This document shows, one piece after another, positions 1 to 5,370 of a DNA stretch of 6,103 nucleotides (the stretch's first letter is position 1; each line of letters opens with the position of its first letter). The position numbers were made by a program, and so were the translations under genes. The stretch covers positions 1 through 6,103 of the forward strand of contig CAMPJJ010000187.1 in assembly GCA_946886855.1 (NCBI GenBank). The letters are read 5' to 3'. Under the pieces are notes generated by a model. It searched no databases. It was not told the origin of the DNA and saw nothing but the letters and a program-made list of their open reading frames with translations. The stretch is from an uncultured Roseateles sp. (GTDB taxonomy: Bacteria; Pseudomonadota; Gammaproteobacteria; Burkholderiales; Burkholderiaceae).

Positions 1-552
1 CTGCTCGCCGGTGCTTCCGCCGTGGCGGCCGTCGCGTTCTCGCTGCCGCCGATGGCCTCCGAAGCGGCGGCGGCTTCGCTCTTCGGCCAGGCCGGCGGCA
101 CCGGCATGGCCGGCAAGCCCGCGCCCGCCTTCGCCGGCATCGACCACTGGATCAACAGCCCGCCGCTCAAGATCGATGCGCTGCGCGGCAAGGTCGTGCT
201 GGTCGACTTCTGGACCTACACCTGCATCAACTGCCTGAACCAGCTGCCCTACGTGAAGGCCTGGCACGAGAAGTACAAGGACCAGGGGCTGGTGGTCGTC
301 GGCGTGCATTCGCCGGAGTACGACGAGGAGAGGTCCACCGCAGGACTCAAGGACGCGATCGCGCGCCTGGGCATCCGCCACGCCGTCGCGCAGGACAACG
401 ACTTCAAGACGTGGAAGAGCTACGGCAACCGCTACTGGCCGGCGATCTACCTCATCGACAAGCAGGGGAAGATCGTCTACTCGCACTTCGGCGAAGGCCA
501 GTACCAGCAGACCGAGTCGCAGATCCAGGCGCTGCTCAAGCAGCCTTCGTGA
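1..552 (+). CDS. Thioredoxin-like (TlpA/DipZ-type) exported redox protein, 5'-partial
   Basis: The frame is open from base 1 and ends at TGA 550-552, so the true start lies outside the window. The first visible residues (LLAGASAVAAVAF) form a hydrophobic stretch followed by small residues, as in the core of a Sec or Tat signal peptide, so a periplasmic location is likely. A GTG at 22 could be read as a start but would cut into this leader. The fold markers are VVLVDFWTYTCINC (CxxC at 223-234, visible codons 75-78), then VVVGVHSPEY, and YWPAIYLID with the cis-Pro at codon 147. The WTYTCINC form of the active site is typical of the TlpA-like/DipZ-like group of the thioredoxin superfamily, which reduces or oxidises periplasmic disulfides. 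The substrate cannot be told. Such genes often sit beside a CcdA-type electron carrier, but the upstream gene is not visible. Family call is firm; role is inferred. Confidence 0.9.
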   Translation: MLAGASAVAAVAFSLPPMASEAAAASLFGQAGGTGMAGKPAPAFAGIDHWINSPPLKIDALRGKVVLVDFWTYTCINCLNQLPYVKAWHEKYKDQGLVVVGVHSPEYDEERSTAGLKDAIARLGIRHAVAQDNDFKTWKSYGNRYWPAIYLIDKQGKIVYSHFGEGQYQQTESQIQALLKQPS

Positions 553-556
553 TCGA

Positions 557-662
557 GAGCGAGGTGCCGGAAGGTGGCGAATCCAGGCGCAAAGCACACA
601 GCCGTAGCAGCGCTACGGCGAGCATTTGCAACGACGAGTCGCCGCCTTCCGGCGCCTCGCTC
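557..662. repeat. Long imperfect palindrome between convergent genes; candidate bidirectional terminator or dispersed repeat
   Basis: Arms 557-583 and 636-662 are reverse complements at 24 of 27 positions. A perfect inner hairpin, GCCGTAGC (601-608) and GCTACGGC (612-619) with loop AGC, sits in the centre. Between them GCAAA-GC (589-595) can pair with GC-A-TTTGC (622-629). The whole can therefore fold into one extended stem of about 106 nt. In a + strand transcript two of the three arm differences become G-U pairs, while in a - strand transcript they are A-C mismatches, so folding favours the + RNA. It starts 4 nt after the thioredoxin-like stop, and its right arm overlaps the first two bases of the regulator's stop triplet (TCA, 661-663). 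There is no U-run, so it is not a textbook intrinsic terminator. A dispersed palindromic repeat is an equally good reading. Confidence 0.75.
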
Positions 663-1407
663 AGTCGCGCCCTTCAACGGCCATCGAGAGCACATAGCCT
701 TCGCTGCGTACGGTCTTGAGGTACTTGGGCTCGCGCGCGTCGTCGCGCAGGCGTTGCCGGATGCGACTGACCAGCAGGTCGATCGAGCGCTCGAAGAGTT
801 CCGCCTCGCGGCCCTGCGTGAGGCTGAGCAGCTGATCCCGGCTCAGCACCCGCTGCGGATGGTCGAGGAACACGCGCAGCAGCCGGTACTCCGCGCCGCT
901 GAGCGGCACCACCGTGCCCTGCTGGTCGATCAAATGACGCTCGATCGTGTCGAGCACCCAGTCGCCGAACGCCAGCCGCGGCGACTCGTCGGTCGACCGC
1001 ATGTTGGGCGGGAGCATGCGCGCGCGCCGCAGCACCGACTTGATCCGCGCCAGCAGCTCGCGCGCCGCGAAGGGCTTGGCAAGGTAGTCGTCGGCGCCCA
1101 TCTCCAGGCCGAGGATGCGATCCGCCTCGTCGCCGCGCGCCGTCAGCATGATCACCGGCGTCGCCTTGTGCTTGCCCGCGCGCAGGTCGCGGCACAGCGA
1201 CAGGCCGTCCTCGCCCGGCAGCATCAGGTCCAGGATGACCAGGTCCACCGGCGCGCCGGTCTCCAGCGCGATGCGCATGTGCCGCCCGGTCGGCACGGCC
1301 GTCACCTTCAGGCCGTTGCGGGTCAGGTAGGTGGTGAGCAACTCGCGGATCTCGCGGTCGTCGTCGACGATCAGCACATGATCCTGGGTGGGCGCGGAGG
1401 TCTGCAT
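661..1407 (-). CDS. OmpR-family two-component response regulator
   Basis: This 248-aa DNA-binding regulator has the usual OmpR/PhoB size. The receiver domain (about 10-125) has acidic residues D15-D16 in VLIVDDD, phospho-acceptor D60 in [11 protein letters not shown]89 in VIMLTAR and K111 in YLAKPF. All switch residues are present. The C-terminal winged helix (about 145-245) shows LSGAEYRLL, the recognition-helix region [14 protein letters not shown] and the wing [12 protein letters not shown]. The frame continues upstream to 1557, but that extension is poor protein; the ATG at 1407 ([14 protein letters not shown]) gives the standard N-terminus. No good Shine-Dalgarno sequence is visible before it. 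Its likely partner is the histidine kinase at 2294-3727, which is transcribed divergently rather than in one operon. The signal and target genes are unknown. Confidence 0.95.
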   Translation of the reverse strand: MQTSAPTQDHVLIVDDDREIRELLTTYLTRNGLKVTAVPTGRHMRIALETGAPVDLVILDLMLPGEDGLSLCRDLRAGKHKATPVIMLTARGDEADRILGLEMGADDYLAKPFAARELLARIKSVLRRARMLPPNMRSTDESPRLAFGDWVLDTIERHLIDQQGTVVPLSGAEYRLLRVFLDHPQRVLSRDQLLSLTQGREAELFERSIDLLVSRIRQRLRDDAREPKYLKTVRSEGYVLSMAVEGRD

Positions 1408-1458
1408 GGGCGCAATGTACCGGCGCCGACCTCGCCGGTGGCACGGACAGGCAATGTT

Positions 1459-1478
1459 GTGTCTCCGGTGCGGGACAC
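1459..1478. promoter_or_regulatory. Short dyad GTGTC-N10-GACAC in the divergent region
   Basis: GTGTC (1459-1463) and GACAC (1474-1478) are perfect 5-bp inverted arms; the interior TCCG/GCGG adds partial symmetry. It lies 52-71 bp upstream of the regulator start and just downstream of its candidate -10. It may be an operator or a leader hairpin. Arms this short can occur by chance in such GC-rich DNA. Confidence 0.25.
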
Positions 1479-1479
1479 G

Positions 1480-1508
1480 GATACACGCCAATACAAAGGC
1501 GCCCACAA
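1480..1508 (-). promoter_or_regulatory. Candidate promoter and operator of the response regulator gene
   Basis: Read on the - strand, TTGTGG (1508-1503), a 17-bp spacer and TGTATC (1485-1480) form a weak sigma70-like pair, 3/6 at each box. Within it TGTAT occurs twice exactly 10 bp apart (1495-1491 and 1485-1481). Same-face direct repeats at helical spacing are the usual binding layout of OmpR-family regulators, so autoregulation is plausible. Start and binding are inferred only. Confidence 0.3.
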
Positions 1509-1577
1509 GTGCGGCGCCCGGGCCTATAAACCGGCCTGCGGGATTCAGCACTGCCACCGCCGCTGGCCCTCACCCCG

Positions 1578-1601
1578 CCCTCTCCCGCAAGCGGGAGAGG
1601 G
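1578..1601. repeat. Perfect 11-bp-arm hairpin, probably a widespread dispersed repeat
   Basis: CCCTCTCCCGC (1578-1588) and GCGGGAGAGGG (1591-1601) are perfect inverted arms around AA. With the preceding CCCTCACCCC (1567-1576) this matches, from memory, a sequence type often found between genes of many proteobacteria. It sits in the divergent region, 88 bp upstream of the isomerase gene. Its role is unknown; if transcribed on either strand it would form a very stable hairpin, but no T-run follows. Confidence 0.7.
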
Positions 1602-1631
1602 AGTAAGACGGGCGCCTTGCCTCCGCCGTCT

Positions 1632-1647
1632 CTCCGACGCTTCGGAG
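1632..1647. other. Small hairpin in the probable leader of the isomerase-kinase operon
   Basis: CTCCGA (1632-1637) and TCGGAG (1642-1647) are perfect arms around CGCT, followed by TTT. Just downstream, GGCGA and TCGCC (1653-1669) form a second weak dyad. Both precede the isomerase start and may be leader structure. No convincing sigma70 promoter for the + operon was found between 1602 and 1678. Confidence 0.3.
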
Positions 1648-1678
1648 TTTCTGGCGATTGCCGGTCGCCCAACGCCTT

Positions 1679-1682
1679 GGAG
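1679..1682 (+). promoter_or_regulatory. Ribosome binding site deciding the isomerase GTG start
   Basis: GGAG lies 6 nt before GTG 1689-1691. This supports the GTG start over the in-frame ATG at 1617, which has no such signal and would add 24 residues unlike the family. Confidence 0.65.
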
Positions 1683-1688
1683 ACCCTC

Positions 1689-2297
1689 GTGAGCCGTGTC
1701 ATCGATTACTTCTTCGCCCCGATCAGCCCCTGGACCTACCTCGGTCACGAGCGCTTCGCCGCCATCGCGCGCGACGCCGGCGCCACCGTGCGACTGATCC
1801 CGATCGACCTGATCAAGCTGTTCGCCGTCTCCGGCGGACTGCCCCTGGCGCAGCGCCCCCCGCAGCGGCAGGCCTATCGCCTGCTGGAGCTGCGGCGCTT
1901 CTCGCAGCACCTGGGCCTGCCGATGAACGTCGAGCCGGCCTGCTTCCCGGTCGCGCCGCACAAGGCCGCGCGGCTGATCATCGCGGTCGACCAGGCCGAC
2001 GGCGCGGACGCCGCGATGCGCCTGACCGGCGCGCTGCTGCGCGCCGTCTGGGAACAAGAGCGCGACATCGCCGACGACGCGACGCTGAGCGCCATCCTCA
2101 CCGAGCAGGGACTGTCCGCCGAGCGCCTGTCGCGTGCCGCCGAGGACGACATCGGCGCGCAGTACGACGCCAACACGCAGCGCGCGATCGACGCCAGCCT
2201 GTTCGGCGCGCCGAGCTACGTCATCGACGACGAGTTGTTCTGGGGCCAGGACCGGCTGGACTTCGTCCAGCGCGCGCTGGCGGCCAAGGACGCATGA
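1689..2297 (+). CDS. 2-hydroxychromene-2-carboxylate isomerase-like protein (DsbA/GST-kappa fold)
   Basis: From the GTG start the protein has 202 aa, the normal length for this family. The N-terminus (M)[19 protein letters not shown] carries the family SPW-Y motif with S13, the position of the catalytic serine in place of a thioredoxin cysteine. The C-terminus [23 protein letters not shown] (about 171-193) is the matching family signature. The characterised enzyme isomerises 2-hydroxychromene-2-carboxylate to a benzylidene pyruvate in naphthalene breakdown using glutathione. Most chromosomal relatives stand outside such pathways and their substrates are unknown; no other naphthalene gene is visible here. 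No signal peptide is seen, so it is probably cytoplasmic. Its stop overlaps the kinase start (ATGA, 2294-2297), which implies one operon with translational coupling. Confidence 0.9.
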   Translation: MSRVIDYFFAPISPWTYLGHERFAAIARDAGATVRLIPIDLIKLFAVSGGLPLAQRPPQRQAYRLLELRRFSQHLGLPMNVEPACFPVAPHKAARLIIAVDQADGADAAMRLTGALLRAVWEQERDIADDATLSAILTEQGLSAERLSRAAEDDIGAQYDANTQRAIDASLFGAPSYVIDDELFWGQDRLDFVQRALAAKDA

Positions 2298-3727
2298 ACA
2301 CGACGCCCGCATCGCCCGGCGCGCCCGCATCGCGCGCTTCGCCCGGCGCGCACGCCGCCGCGCCAGCGCGCCCGCCCGAAGTCACGCTGGCCTCGAAGCG
2401 CCGCTTCGGCCCGCGCACGCTCTTCGCGCGCGTGTTCTGGCTGATGGTGTTCGGCATCGCGATCGCGCAGGCGCTGGCCTACGTCGCGATCCGCCAGGAG
2501 CGCTCGATGGCCTTGCGGGCCTTGATGATGTCGGGCGTCGAGCGCGACATCGCCACCGGCATCGCCGTGCTGGATCGCCTGCCGGCGGCGGAGCGCGGCG
2601 CCTGGCTGGCGCGCCTCGAGCGTCCGAACTACCGCTTCGCGCTCGCCGACGAGATCGATCCGCAGGCCGGGCCGGTGGAGCGGACGGATTTCAACGGTCC
2701 CTTCGTCGACGCGCTGACGCAGGCGATGCAACCCTTCCGCATCGAGCGCGCGGTGCAGCGCGGCGTCAAACGGTATCAACTCCTGGTGCGCCTGAACGAT
2801 GGCTCGGCGGTGACGGTGCACGCGCAGCGCGTCGACATGCCCATCCCCGAGTGGGTGATGTGGGTGCTGGGCGCGCAGCTCATCGTGCTGGCGGTGTGCA
2901 GCTGGATGGTGGTGCGGCTGGTGACGCGTCCGCTCAAGACCCTCGCCGCCGCGGCGGACGACCTCGGCCCGGACCTGTCGCCCACGCTGATCCCGGAGGA
3001 AGGCCCCGCCGAAGTCGCCCACGCCGCGCGCGCCTTCAACGCGATGCAGCAACGCATCGCCGGCTACACGGCGGAACGGGTGGAGATCCTGGCCGCGATC
3101 TCGCACGACCTGCAGACGCCGATCACGCGGATGCGGCTGCGCGCGGACCTGATGAGCGACGAGGCGCTGCGCGACAAGTTCCGCCAGGACCTGAACGCGA
3201 TGCATGTGCTGGTCCGGGAAGGCGTGACCTACGCGCGCACGCTCCACGGCACCTCGGAGGTGCCGGCGCGCCTGGACGCCGATGCGCTGCTCGCGAGCAT
3301 CGTCGGCGACTACGAGGACGCCGGCGAGGCGGTGACGCTCGCCGGCGCGGCCGGCTCGCCGATCATGGCGCAGCCGCAGGCGCTCAGGCGCATCCTGGTC
3401 AACCTGGTCGACAACGCGCTGGCGTTCGGCGGACAGGCGGAGATCCAGGTCACGCGCAGCGCCGGGCCGGATCCGCAAGACCCGACCCCTCGCCTGACGA
3501 TCGCCGTGCTGGACCGGGGACCCGGGATTCCGGACGAGCAGTTGCAGGCGGTGTTCAAGCCCTTCCATCGCCTGGAGACCTCGCGCAACCGGGACACCGG
3601 CGGCACCGGCCTCGGGTTGGCGATCGCGCTGCAGCTCGCCACCGCCATGGGAGGGACGCTGTCCCTCCACAACCGGCCCGGCGGGGGGCTCGAAGCCCGG
3701 CTCACCCTCCCGGCCTCGCTCTCCTGA
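2294..3727 (+). CDS. Membrane sensor histidine kinase (HAMP, HisKA, HATPase)
   Basis: This 477-aa kinase starts at the ATG that overlaps the isomerase stop. In order: an Ala/Pro-rich cytoplasmic tail (1-42) with a 9-residue near-repeat (ASPGAPASR, ASPGAHAAA); membrane segment 1 (about 44-66); a periplasmic sensor region of about 120 residues (67-186) with no recognised domain; membrane segment 2 (about 187-209); HAMP (about 210-262, starting LVTRPLKTL); the dimerisation/phospho-acceptor helix AAISHDLQTPITRMRLRAD with H271; and the ATP-binding domain with N-box NLVDNA (370-375), G1 DRGPGIP (407-413), F-box FKPFHRLE and G2 GGTGLGLAI (436-444). All catalytic motifs are intact. It should autophosphorylate H271 and pass phosphate to D60 of the divergent regulator at 661-1407, the only regulator nearby. 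The signal sensed is unknown; coupling to the isomerase gene hints at a shared condition. Confidence 0.95.
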   Translation: MNTTPASPGAPASRASPGAHAAAPARPPEVTLASKRRFGPRTLFARVFWLMVFGIAIAQALAYVAIRQERSMALRALMMSGVERDIATGIAVLDRLPAAERGAWLARLERPNYRFALADEIDPQAGPVERTDFNGPFVDALTQAMQPFRIERAVQRGVKRYQLLVRLNDGSAVTVHAQRVDMPIPEWVMWVLGAQLIVLAVCSWMVVRLVTRPLKTLAAAADDLGPDLSPTLIPEEGPAEVAHAARAFNAMQQRIAGYTAERVEILAAISHDLQTPITRMRLRADLMSDEALRDKFRQDLNAMHVLVREGVTYARTLHGTSEVPARLDADALLASIVGDYEDAGEAVTLAGAAGSPIMAQPQALRRILVNLVDNALAFGGQAEIQVTRSAGPDPQDPTPRLTIAVLDRGPGIPDEQLQAVFKPFHRLETSRNRDTGGTGLGLAIALQLATAMGGTLSLHNRPGGGLEARLTLPASLS

Positions 3728-3730
3728 ACA

Positions 3731-3833
3731 CTGTCCACGGGTTCTGTGGACAACTCTGTTGGCTGAACGGGCAGGGATGCTGCAAGCCGTTGATTCGTCA
3801 CGGAATTCATTGCAGTGCCTCGAAATGAGGCAG
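3731..3833 (+). repeat. 103-bp intergenic direct repeat, copy 1
   Basis: The unit runs from CTGTCC to GAGGCAG and aligns without gaps to copy 3 (83/103 identical by hand count) and copy 2 (69/103). Kept blocks are the TGTCC-N11-GGACA dyad, CTGTGGACAA, TCTGTTGGCTG, GCAGGG, CAAG, GGAA and GAGGCAG. Its 3' end folds as TGCCTC (3816-3821), loop GAAAT, GAGGCA (3827-3832). CTGCAA (3780-3785) can pair with TTGCAG (3810-3815). It begins 4 nt after the kinase stop. No protein is encoded: the distances between copies (147 and 226 bp) do not keep one frame. Confidence 0.85.
3732..3752 (+). terminator. Hairpin just after the kinase stop; possible terminator
   Basis: TGTCCAC (3732-3738) and GTGGACA (3746-3752) are perfect 7-bp arms around GGGTTCT, beginning 4 nt after the kinase stop. 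It is followed by ACTCTGTT, which is not a strong U-run. It is also the left end of the first 103-bp repeat; in the other two copies only the outer 5 bp of the dyad is kept, so termination may be incidental. Confidence 0.35.
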
Positions 3834-3877
3834 TGATCCGAAGGGGCTATCCGAGGCACGGTTTCAGGATCGCCGAA

Positions 3878-3980
3878 CTGTCCCTGTGAACTGTGGACAA
3901 GTCTGTTGGCTGCCTCTGCAGGGGGGACACAAGTCGTTGTCGCACAAGGGAAAAGCTTGCCATGCTCCAAAACGAGGCAG
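3878..3980 (+). repeat. 103-bp intergenic direct repeat, copy 2
   Basis: It starts 147 bp after copy 1 and aligns without gaps to copy 3 (73/103) and copy 1 (69/103). The left 40 bp, holding TGTCC-N11-GGACA and CTGTGGACAAGTCTGTTGGC, is best kept and the middle has drifted most. The 3' block keeps CGAGGCAG; TGCTC and GAGGCA can still pair with one bulge. The 44 bp between copies 1 and 2 (3834-3877) shows no recognisable element. Confidence 0.8.
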
Positions 3981-4103
3981 GCTCCAGCCGTGGGCGGTTG
4001 GCAACCGATGAGCCTTGACGCTGGCGTCCCGGGCGATGGGCAAATGCCGTTCCTCCCGCGCAGTTGCTCACAGTGCCCACCGGTTGTGCACCGGGCCGCC
4101 AGT
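3981..4103. other. Non-coding spacer between repeat copies 2 and 3
   Basis: These 123 bp hold no plausible gene and do not align to the repeat unit. One short dyad, CGGTTG-G-CAACCG (3995-4007), is present. TTGTGCACC (4084-4092) weakly recalls a DnaA box. Nothing else is recognised. Confidence 0.5.
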
Positions 4104-4206
4104 CTGTCCCCGGCCTCTGTGGACAAGTCTGTTGGCTGCCCGGGCAAGGATGCTGCAAGTGCTTGTCAGGGCAGGGAATTCCTTGCAGTGCTGCGGAATG
4201 AGGCAG
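4104..4206 (+). repeat. 103-bp intergenic direct repeat, copy 3
   Basis: It starts 226 bp after copy 2. The internal arms are at their best here: CTGCAAG (4153-4159) with CTTGCAG (4182-4188), and GCTGC (4190-4194) with GCAGC (4203-4207). It also keeps TGTCC-N11-GGACA and CTGTGGACAAGTCTGTTGGC. Copies 1 and 3 are closest to each other, so copy 2 is the most diverged of the three. Confidence 0.85.
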
Positions 4207-4287
4207 CCCCCCTTTCCTGCGGTGCGACAGGCGCGGGCACTCCACGAGGCATGGGGCACCCCTCCAGGGACCCCAAGCCTCATTCCG
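4194..4287. repeat. 11-bp inverted arms linking the end of repeat copy 3 to the FAH gene's 3' region
   Basis: CGGAATGAGGC (4194-4204, inside copy 3) is the exact reverse complement of GCCTCATTCCG (4277-4287). The second arm lies 41 bp beyond the stop of the convergent FAH-family gene. The pair could close a large RNA stem, or the right arm could be a remnant of an inverted repeat copy. The intervening C/G-rich stretch (4207-4276) shows no gene. Confidence 0.5.
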
Positions 4288-4327
4288 GCCCCAGTGGGTC
4301 TCGTTGTTCGCGGGCCTGGGCGGGGGG

Positions 4328-5125
4328 TCAGATGATGCGGAGGCCCAGGTTCGGGAGGCCGTCGATGTGGCAGTCGATGACGTCGCCCTTGATGACCGGG
4401 CCGACGTTCTCCGGGGTGCCGCTGTAGATGATGTCGCCGGGCTTGAGCTCGAAGGCGCGCGACAGCTGCGAGATCTGCTCGGCAACGCTCCAGATCATCT
4501 GGCTGAGGTCGGCGTCCTGCTTGGTCTGGCCGTTGACCTTCAGCCAGATCGCGCCCTTGGACGGGTGGCCGCCGAGCCGCGCCACCGGGTGGATCGGACC
4601 GATGGGCGCGGACTGGTCGAAGCTCTTGCCGATCTCCCAGGGCTTCTTCTGGTCGCCCATGCCACGCTGCAGGTCGCGACGCGTCATGTCCAGCCCGATC
4701 GCGTAGCCGAACACGCAGTCGAGCGCGCGCTCCGCCGGAATGTCGCGGCCGCCCGTGTTCAGCGCCGCGACCAGCTCGCACTCGTAGTGGTAGTTCTTCG
4801 TCAGGGTCGGGTACGGGTGATCGGCAACGGTGCCCGGTGGCACGTTCTGGATCGCGTCGGCCGGCTTCTGGAAGAAGAACGGCGGCTCACGCGTGGGGTC
4901 GCTGCCCATCTCGCGCGCATGCGCCGCGTAGTTGCGGCCGATGCAGTAGATGCGGCGCACCGGGAAACGCTGGTCGCTGCCGACGATGGGGATCGTCGTC
5001 TGTGGGACGTCGAACGGCGTCTTCGCCGTCGCGGACGTGGAAACAGCCTGGCCGGGCAGCGCGCAGCCGGCCACGGCGCCGGCAGCCATCACGGCCGATG
5101 TGTTGAGCAGGGAACGTCGGTCCAT
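4328..5125 (-). CDS. Fumarylacetoacetate hydrolase-family protein (fumarylpyruvate hydrolase-like) with export leader
   Basis: The protein has 265 aa from ATG 5125, backed by AAGGAGA 5 nt upstream. The catalytic domain (about 55-265) has IYCIGRNYAAHAREMG with H69 and E72 placed like the His-Glu dyad of FAHD1-type acylpyruvases, FFFQKPAD with K87, the metal ligands E115 and E117 in YHYECELV, D146 in GLDMTRRDLQ, GKSFDQSAPIGP with K167, and SGTPENVG. This wording is closest, from memory, to NagK-type fumarylpyruvate hydrolases of the gentisate pathway, which cut fumarylpyruvate to fumarate and pyruvate. The odd part is residues 1-27: twin arginine DRRSLLN, a hydrophobic run, then VAGC with C21 as a lipobox-like cysteine. 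This suggests Tat export and lipid anchoring, unusual for an enzyme of cytoplasmic catabolism. No gentisate dioxygenase is visible. Confidence 0.88.
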   Translation of the reverse strand: MDRRSLLNTSAVMAAGAVAGCALPGQAVSTSATAKTPFDVPQTTIPIVGSDQRFPVRRIYCIGRNYAAHAREMGSDPTREPPFFFQKPADAIQNVPPGTVADHPYPTLTKNYHYECELVAALNTGGRDIPAERALDCVFGYAIGLDMTRRDLQRGMGDQKKPWEIGKSFDQSAPIGPIHPVARLGGHPSKGAIWLKVNGQTKQDADLSQMIWSVAEQISQLSRAFELKPGDIIYSGTPENVGPVIKGDVIDCHIDGLPNLGLRII

Positions 5126-5130
5126 CGGGG

Positions 5131-5137
5131 TCTCCTT
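5131..5137 (-). promoter_or_regulatory. Strong ribosome binding site of the FAH-family gene
   Basis: On the - strand AAGGAGA is followed by CCCCG and ATG (5125). This fixes the start, and with it the leader peptide, because the frame is open further upstream. Between here and the tandem array (5138-5280) no clear promoter was recognised. Confidence 0.8.
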
Positions 5138-5280
5138 CGAGCTTGAGTTGTCCGACGCGGCGCGCCCCTCGACAGCTGGTGACACCCGCGGCCGGACGAG
5201 CGTAGGCGCCGACCCGCACGGCCGCTTCCGCGTTTCCCCTCGAAGTGCCACGGGCGGGGCGAGACCCGCACGCCGACGCC

Positions 5281-5370
5281 GGATCAGGCGACACCGGACC
5301 ACAAGACACCGGCTCGGGCGACACCGGGTCAGGCGACACCGGTTCAGGCGAGACCGGGTCAGGCGCCGCT
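5281..5370. repeat. 15-bp tandem repeat array (about six units) spanning the TetR stop codon
   Basis: Units start at 5281, 5296, 5311, 5326, 5341 and 5356 with consensus GGNTCAGGCGACACC. The unit at 5296 is the most diverged, and the unit at 5356 is whole only for its first 10 bases. The last unit holds the TetR stop (TCA at 5359-5361, TGA on the - strand). The period is a multiple of three, so TGA returns in the same frame in the units at 5341, 5326 and 5281. Arrays like this change copy number by slippage. It is non-coding here and may affect the TetR mRNA end or the spacing to the FAH-family gene. Confidence 0.85.

Noticed and set aside
1408..1557. N-terminal extension of the response regulator to 1557
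   Set aside because: The added 50 residues are not family-like and cover the probable promoter; ATG 1407 gives the normal receiver start.
574..1692. A 372-codon open frame on the + strand opposite the response regulator
   Set aside because: The regulator on the other strand has every family residue; this frame has no recognisable domain and shadow-like composition.
3981..4103. A fourth copy of the 103-bp repeat in the spacer
   Set aside because: GTTGGC and GATG-like words occur but at distances that do not fit the unit.
2216..4147. A 643-codon open frame on the - strand, opposite the kinase and the repeats
   Set aside because: It is antisense to a complete kinase with all motifs, is rich in Arg/His/Gln as expected of a GC-rich shadow frame, and runs through non-coding repeats.
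3731..4206. CRISPR or transposon reading of the three long repeats
   Set aside because: Units are 103 bp and diverged with unequal spacers; no transposase frame, terminal inverted repeats or target duplications were seen.
5225..5255. Sigma54 promoter (TGGCAC on the - strand) for the FAH-family gene
   Set aside because: The -24-like TGGCAC has no GC at the required -12 distance.
4887..5339. A 150-codon - frame with SPDPV-like pentapeptide repeats
   Set aside because: The pentapeptides come only from the 15-bp tandem DNA array, and the rest overlaps the FAH-family gene out of frame.
5281..5370. CRISPR-like array
   Set aside because: Units are head-to-tail 15-mers with no spacers, and no cas gene is present.
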